From: a virus
Direction: 5' to 3' (one strand)
Length of the DNA stretch: 64,000 nt
Virus record (IMG/VR): IMGVR_UViG_3300042502_001136
Coordinates: 19,239 to 83,238 of that record
Shown here: one piece after another, positions 53,948 to 61,000 of the stretch
Layout of the letters: the number at the start of each line of letters is the position of its first letter
Position numbering within the stretch: the stretch's first letter is position 1
Program-made: the position numbers and the translations under genes
Notes under the pieces: model-generated
Told to the model about the DNA's origin: nothing
The model's database searches: none
What the model saw: only the letters and a program-made list of their open reading frames with translations

Positions 53948-54523
53948 ATGCAAACAATTCAAACAATTTTAGTCATTTTATTAGTACTAGTAGCAATAAT
54001 ACTAGCATTAAAAATTAGAGAGGTTATAAAACTGAAAAAACTAGTAAAACAGAAAGACAAAGAATACAGTTTACTTAATAGTGAGTATCATGATACTAAA
54101 GACACTTTAGTAACTATTAGAAGAAATCATGTATCTCAATATGAAACTCTTCAAGATAGATATGAACAAGAAAAAGTTGATTTATTAAAAGCTAATATTA
54201 ATAAAACTATTTATTTAAAATATTTATTAATAGTTATTAATAAAGTATTTAATAATTTAGGTAAACATATTATGTATACTGATGAAACAGGTGTACCTAA
54301 AAATATTTGGCTTGTTTATAGTAAAGAGGCTAAAGCATATAAAGTACAAGCAGCTTTTGGAAAAGAAGATATTTCAAATATTCTTTCTTTTCATAATGAA
54401 AAAGAAGATATAAAAGCCTTAATAGAAAAAGGTATTATTGGAGAGTATGAAACAGAACAATTTGAGAAAACTCTCGATGTTACAGAATTTGATGTTCTTA
54501 GAGAATCAATTCTAAATAAATAA
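53948..54523 (+). CDS. Membrane-anchored coiled-coil protein
   Basis: 191 residues: one N-terminal membrane helix (IQTILVILLVLVAIILALKI, about 4-23), then a coiled coil (KLVKQKDKEYSLLNSEYHD...QDRYEQEKVDL) and a small C-terminal domain. It may anchor a complex to the membrane. The next gene has the same plan. Confidence 0.55.
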   Translation: MQTIQTILVILLVLVAIILALKIREVIKLKKLVKQKDKEYSLLNSEYHDTKDTLVTIRRNHVSQYETLQDRYEQEKVDLLKANINKTIYLKYLLIVINKVFNNLGKHIMYTDETGVPKNIWLVYSKEAKAYKVQAAFGKEDISNILSFHNEKEDIKALIEKGIIGEYETEQFEKTLDVTEFDVLRESILNK

Positions 54524-54532
54524 ATAAGAAAA

Positions 54533-54958
54533 ATGGAGATAGCAATTAAACTCGCTGCCTTATTTACAATAATGCTTTTATTATTTAAAATGAAAGCATT
54601 ATTAGATAAGATAAAAGTACAAAATTCTTATATTAAAAGTCTTGAAAAAAGAGATAAGACAAAAATATTAGGAGAGCAAAAATATAAAGATAATCATGAA
54701 CTCGATGAAAGATTATATGCTTTTTGTGAAGGTAAATTTTATAAAGTCTTTAATGTAAACAGTAAAGGAGAAGCATATATTAGAAACAAAGATCTTAAAA
54801 CTGGTAAAAGAGAAAATAAAATTTGTGAATTATATTTAAAAGTAAAAGGTATTGATGCTTATGTAGATTTAGAAACTGTAAAGACATATATAATTAATAA
54901 TCTTTATACTAATAAATATAAAAGTTTTGAAGATATAAAAAAAGGGACTCTTAATTGA
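54533..54958 (+). CDS. Membrane-anchored protein, last gene of the rightward block
   Basis: 141 residues: N-terminal membrane helix (IAIKLAALFTIMLLLFKM), a charged stretch, and a C-terminal domain (EGKFYKVFNVNSKGEAYIRNK). Likely a diverged relative of the gene before it. Its stop codon is inside the terminator hairpin. Confidence 0.55.
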   Translation: MEIAIKLAALFTIMLLLFKMKALLDKIKVQNSYIKSLEKRDKTKILGEQKYKDNHELDERLYAFCEGKFYKVFNVNSKGEAYIRNKDLKTGKRENKICELYLKVKGIDAYVDLETVKTYIINNLYTNKYKSFEDIKKGTLN

Positions 54959-54966
54959 GTCCCTTT
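54941..54966. terminator. Bidirectional terminator between convergent blocks
   Basis: A 10-bp stem, AAAGGGACTC (54941-54950) with GAGTCCCTTT (54957-54966), loop TTAATT. It is followed by TTTTATT on the plus side and by a T run with TATATC on the minus side, so it can stop transcription from both directions. It includes the last codons of the gene ending at 54958. Confidence 0.85.
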
Positions 54967-55015
54967 TATTAATACTTCTACCTAAAAAATTTGTAAACAA
55001 ATAACAGCTCTATTT

Positions 55016-58000
55016 TTATCGTTTATCATATGTTTGTGAAGCTGAATTATAAATACTATAAGCTTTAGATGTAAAAGGTAATAGTTTAGATGATGCTTTT
55101 ACCAATCTGCTATCCCCTGCATGAATACCTGCTTCAAATTCATCTTCTCCAATTAAAGCTTTACCACTAGCATAAAAGAAATCAGCAACTTCTTTAACAA
55201 TACTTACAGCCGGAATAATATCTCTTATTAAATTTCTAGCTTCCATAGGATTAACATATAACATTAAATCAGTTCTTAATCTAATTCCTTGATTAATTAA
55301 AACATTTAATACTTGCAATTTTTCTTCATCATCATCGTCATCTTTTAATCCTGCAACAACAAGTAATAATAAATTAAGATTAATAGCCATAGTAACTTCT
55401 GTTAAAACTTTTCTCATATTAGCAGCATCAACAGCTTTAATTTTATTATTTTCTACTAATCCTTCAAAGGTTCCACCTTTATAAGCACCGAATGTATATC
55501 TTCTTAATATTCCTTTCATAAATTCAAGTGCAAATTCTCCAACAGTAGTTCTTTTATAAACATCTCCAACTGAACGATATCTACCTTTTACTTCAACTCC
55601 TAAGATATCATCAAATCTCTCTTTTTCAACTCTTACTGCAATAGCATCTATCATCCAAGTTCTAAATTGTAATGCAAATCTACCTAATACAGAACGTTTA
55701 GCATTAATAGTTGAAGCAGGGTCATAATTACCATGATTACGTTTAATTATTTGATTTAATTTTAATCGTAATTTAATAATAACATCTTTAGGCTCTTCTC
55801 CAAATTCAGCAGTATTCCAATTAAAATCATTATCCATAGCATCCCAAACAGTAGTTTCTCCTTTTTCTGTTTGTACTTTAGTATCTTTAGCTAATGCTAT
55901 TAATAATGGAGCCTGATTAATATACTCTGTTCTCTTTTGCATATTATAAGGACTTAACCATCTAAAGCGTTTATTAAAACTATTAGGAGTAGATTCTGTA
56001 TAAAGTTCATTAGATGCATCTTTAAGTACATCCCATTTATTCATACCTGCTCTAATCTTATTAGCTACCTCTAAATCATATAATCCAGTTTCATGATTAA
56101 AACTAGCATTTCTACCAATACTATTCATTACTAATTTATAACCATAATTTAAAGATTCTTTAGTATAAACTTGTCCTCCTGCAGCTTCTATGTAATTAGC
56201 TATCCAACCAAATCCCATATTACTAAATCCACTTAATACATTCCAACCCATTAATTTTACTTGTAAATATTTAAGTAAATTATCACCTGCTTTAGAGTAT
56301 ATAAATGTTTTACCTAATTTAGCTAATTGGTCTTGTATTAATTCTGCTCCTTCTGTATATACTTCTACAGTAATTACATTATTAGCTAAATCTTCTTCTA
56401 GTTGTATTAAACTATTCTCTAATTCCTTCTTAGTAGCTTTTTCAGTAGGAGTTAATACTTTTCCACCTTTACCCTCTTCATCTCTAATATCATTATACAT
56501 ATTAGCTTTAATAAAGTTTTCAGTAGCTTGTTTAGTTTTAACAAAAGATTCAGCTGTTGGTTTCTTTTGAATTAATCCTAATCCTGCTGTAATAGGTGTA
56601 CCATCAGGTCTATAAAAAGACTCTTTATATGAATCCATTACAGTAGTAGCAATTTTAATACCGTCTTCTATTTGAGCTTTATGCTTATGTGCCATTACTA
56701 ATGCCGTATATACCTTAATTACTTTAGGTAAATCAAAAGATTTTTGTTGAGATATTTCATCAATAGCTTCTTCTTTAAATCTATATAATTCAACATTATT
56801 AGGCTCTCTTTTATTTTCAACAATAAATTCTACTGTTTTCTTTTCAACAATATCTTTAATAGCTTCATAGTTGTTTTTTATCATTGGTATTCTCATTTCC
56901 TGAACAGGTTTACCTGTATTAGGGTCAATAACACCACTACTATTATCAGAAAAAGAACTTTGCATTGATTTAATAAAAGCATCTTGAATAGGTTTAAATC
57001 CTAATTGAAAACCTTTTTCAGAATACATTTCATATAAACTCTTTTCAATAAAAGGAATACCACCATAAGCTAAAGCTTCTTGTTGACTATCAGGAACAAA
57101 TTTTTTCAAAGTACTAAAAGTATCATTAACAAATTCATAGAAAGCTAATAAAGTTTCATCACTTTTAATAATATCAAAATTACTATCAAAATAATCAGCA
57201 GTTACTGCTTCTCGTTTAGGTATTAATTCATAATATTTATGTGAATTAAAATATTTATAATCTTCTATACTTTTAGGTGCTCCTTTAAAAGCATAATGTT
57301 CTAATGAATAAGGACTATTAGCTTTTAACCAATTTTCATATTTTCTATTAGTTTCTTCAGTATTAGTAATATCAGCTTTAGATTTTAAGTTATAACTACT
57401 AACTAATATTTCTAAATATCCTTCTTTATGTTCATTATATGAATCAATTTTCTTTTGTTGATTTTTCATATATGAATTATAAGCATACTCACCTAATTCT
57501 TGTTTTAATGCTTCTCTAGCAGCAATAACTTCAGGAGTAATAACATTATTAGCAGGGAAAAGACTAGCAATATTAGTATTTAATCCTATGTTTCCAATAT
57601 GATTAAGATAAGCATTAAAATTACTAAATACATTATTAGCATTTATCCCACTAATGAGCATTGCTTTTCTTTCATAGAATTTTTTAGAATATTGATTAAC
57701 TAAATGTCCTGTCAATTTACCATTTTCAGTACGTTGTCTAAAAATATCAAATAATTCTTTATATCCTCTAGCTTTTAAATTAGCAAGAACTTTATCAGAT
57801 AATTCTTCAAAACCTTCTAATTGTTTATTAAAATCATCTTCAGCTTTAATATTAGCTGTTTGAACAGCAGCCCAAATACTAGTTAGAAGTTCATTATCAT
57901 AAGTACTAATATCTTTAAAACTATTTTGTAAAGAATTAATATCTTTAAATTCTGAAAATATTTCATCAATAGTAATATCTCTATTAATGTAAGTTTTAAC

Positions 58001-61000
58001 AAAATTTCTAAGGTATTCTTTTTCTACTAAAGATAGTTGGTCTGATAATGATTTAGCTTCTGATTCAATACCTGCATAAAGATTAGTTAATATCTTAGAT
58101 TTTTTAGCAACAGGACTAAATAGTAATTCAGTAGAATCTTTCCAAAAATTAGTAAGACTTCTTGCATATACTAAATCTTCTGAAGTTAAAGGTCTTTTTA
58201 ACATCTCTTCAACTGTCTGTAAATCTTGTTCAGCAAAATCAGCTAAATTATCTAAATATTTAACATCTCCTGCATTTTCTAATAGTTCTGCATCTTTATT
58301 ATATTGTTCTTGTAATACAGCTACTCTATTAAAATCTTCAATATCTCTAGCTTTTTTAATACTACTTTTTAACTTCTTAACTCTAATTTCTAATGCTTTA
58401 ATATAATTAGGAAAAGAATTAACACCTCCTTCAACTATTTCAGAAGTTAAACCAATATTTTCATCATAAGCAAAATCAGCAAATCTATTACTATCTAATA
58501 CTACTCTACCATCTATATTTCTTGCTACAACATTTACTATATTCTTGTTAATAAAATCTACAATTTCTTGTGCATTATCTTTTTGAATAGGAACATTGTT
58601 TTCATTTACTAGATTTAACTTCTTATTAAGATAGTCTTGTGTTCTAACATAAAGAGGAACACTAGGTACATAAAAAGCAGGATCTTTAGTAATATCATTT
58701 TCAAACAAGTTAAGAATTTCATGTAAAACAGCTTCTAAATTACTATCTTTTTTAACTCCTAATCTTTGTAATAAATCAGTAATAGCTTTAATAAAACGTT
58801 GCCAAAGAGTTTTAGCTTTTTCATTAGCAGGTTTATTTAAGTATTCTTGAAATAATTTATTATTAATAGATGCAGCAATAAATTCTTGTAAATTAATAAT
58901 AGGATAAAGAATATTACGGTCAAGTTCAGTAGTTAAACCTAATCCATGTTTAGAATTATATTTAACTCTATCAATAGCTTTTTGTCCATAAGTATTAATA
59001 AGATCATTCTCAACTGATTTTCTTAATGCTTCTAATTCTTTAACAAAAGTACTACTTCCTTTTTCTACTTCCATTGCAGTAATACCATGTATAATTTCTT
59101 CTATAACTACTAAATGTAAATCTTCTTCAGAAACAAAACTATTAGGATTAACTCTAATTTGAAAAGGTTCTGCAAACATATTACTTTTAAGTAATACTCC
59201 TCTAGCTTTTAAGTTAGTATCTACATAAAATGGTACAGCAGAAAGAAGTGGAGTAAGTCCTTTTATTTTATCAGCAAAATATTTAATAATAGGATTGTTA
59301 CTATTATTTCTAATTTGTCGCAAAATAAGTCTATATTTTTCTTCTACAGCTAAAGAATTATCATCTAAATAATATTTCTTAGTTAAATCAGCCATAGCAG
59401 TATTATATATTTTAGCTGAACTTAAATCAGAGACATTATTATCTAAAGATAAAAATTCATCAGTAGCAGTACCAGGTTGAGGAAGATTTTCAGTACTAAG
59501 TTCAGAAAGATTAGAAAATAAATCTAATTGTACTGAAGTAGTATTACTAACAGTAGGAGTACTATAATTAAGAGTATTAATACTATTTTTTGTAACAACA
59601 TATACATCTTTAATAGCTTGTTTAGCTTTATCTTCTTTTTCCTTACCTACATACTCTTGTCTTGGTTGCCACTTATCATCTTTTTTAACATTATAATTTT
59701 CAATATCTCTACTACCTATACCTGCAAAGTTTTTAGTTAATATAGGAGTTTCTGTTTTTTCAAAAACTTTATTATTAAATTTATACCATTGTTCAGTATT
59801 AATATCCCATACATAAACAGGTTTATTTAATTTAATTCCTAATTGAATTGCTGTATTAGTACCACCACTAACTGATTTATTATTACTATTTAATTTAGCA
59901 ATAGCATAAACAGCATCTGAATTATAAACTTGATAAAAGTTTCTTACTTGTAAATTACCTTCTAATGTATTAGGATATTTTTTTCCTAATAATCTTTCTA
60001 CTTCACTTCTAGCTTTATCCATTTGTTCTTTAGATAAAACTACAGCTGTAACTTTATTATTTCTTAATTGTTGAGATAAATTAGCATTACCTGCATCTTT
60101 ATAATGATTATGTTTAGTAAATCCAAGAGGTCTACCGATTATATCCCAAAAAGTATCTCCTCCATATGCTCCGCCTGAATGATTAGTAAAGTCTGATAAA
60201 CTTGTAGCTTGTTCTTGACTAGTAACAGGAGGATTAATAGATGTTATCTTAGGGATATATTCTTTTTTAATAACTTGTACCTCTTCTTCAACTTTATCAT
60301 TAAGTCTTTCAAATCCGCTATCAGCTTGATTAATATAAATAGTACTTTTACCTGCAAAAGGTAAAGTAATATCATATTCTTTCATACCTTTACTACCTAA
60401 TACATCTATTTCAATATATTCTTGAATATCAGGAATAAATTTAAATATTCTATATTTATTAGGCATAGCAGAAGGAAAAACAACAAAACTTCTAAATATC
60501 TTAGCCCTATCTTTAGCAACTAATTTATTATTAACAATCTCAAAGTTTTCTAATACTCTTTCATTATAAAATTCTTCTGGATTATGTTGAACATATTGAG
60601 TTGTAAAAGCTTCTTTAGCATTTTTACTAAATTCATCATTATCTAGTAAATTAGCAGTAGCTTCCATTTCTTTATAAAATCCTATTGTTTTAAGATAATC
60701 ATAAGGAATATATTTAATAAATTGAGCAGATTGTTGAACACCACCTGTAACTAACTGATATTGTATTAATTGTTCAGCTAATATACGAGTAGTTAAACGT
60801 TCTCCATTATAATCACCTAAATATATATCATTAACAAGCATATCAATTATACTATTAATAATAACTTCATCATTCATTTCAATAACACCTGCATTATAAT
60901 ATTTAATTTCAGTAGGTATTTTTCCTGTTCTAGTAGCAGTCATAGTACTTCTACCAATTTGAAGTTTTTCTAATAAAGGATTAGTATAAGGTTTTAATGC

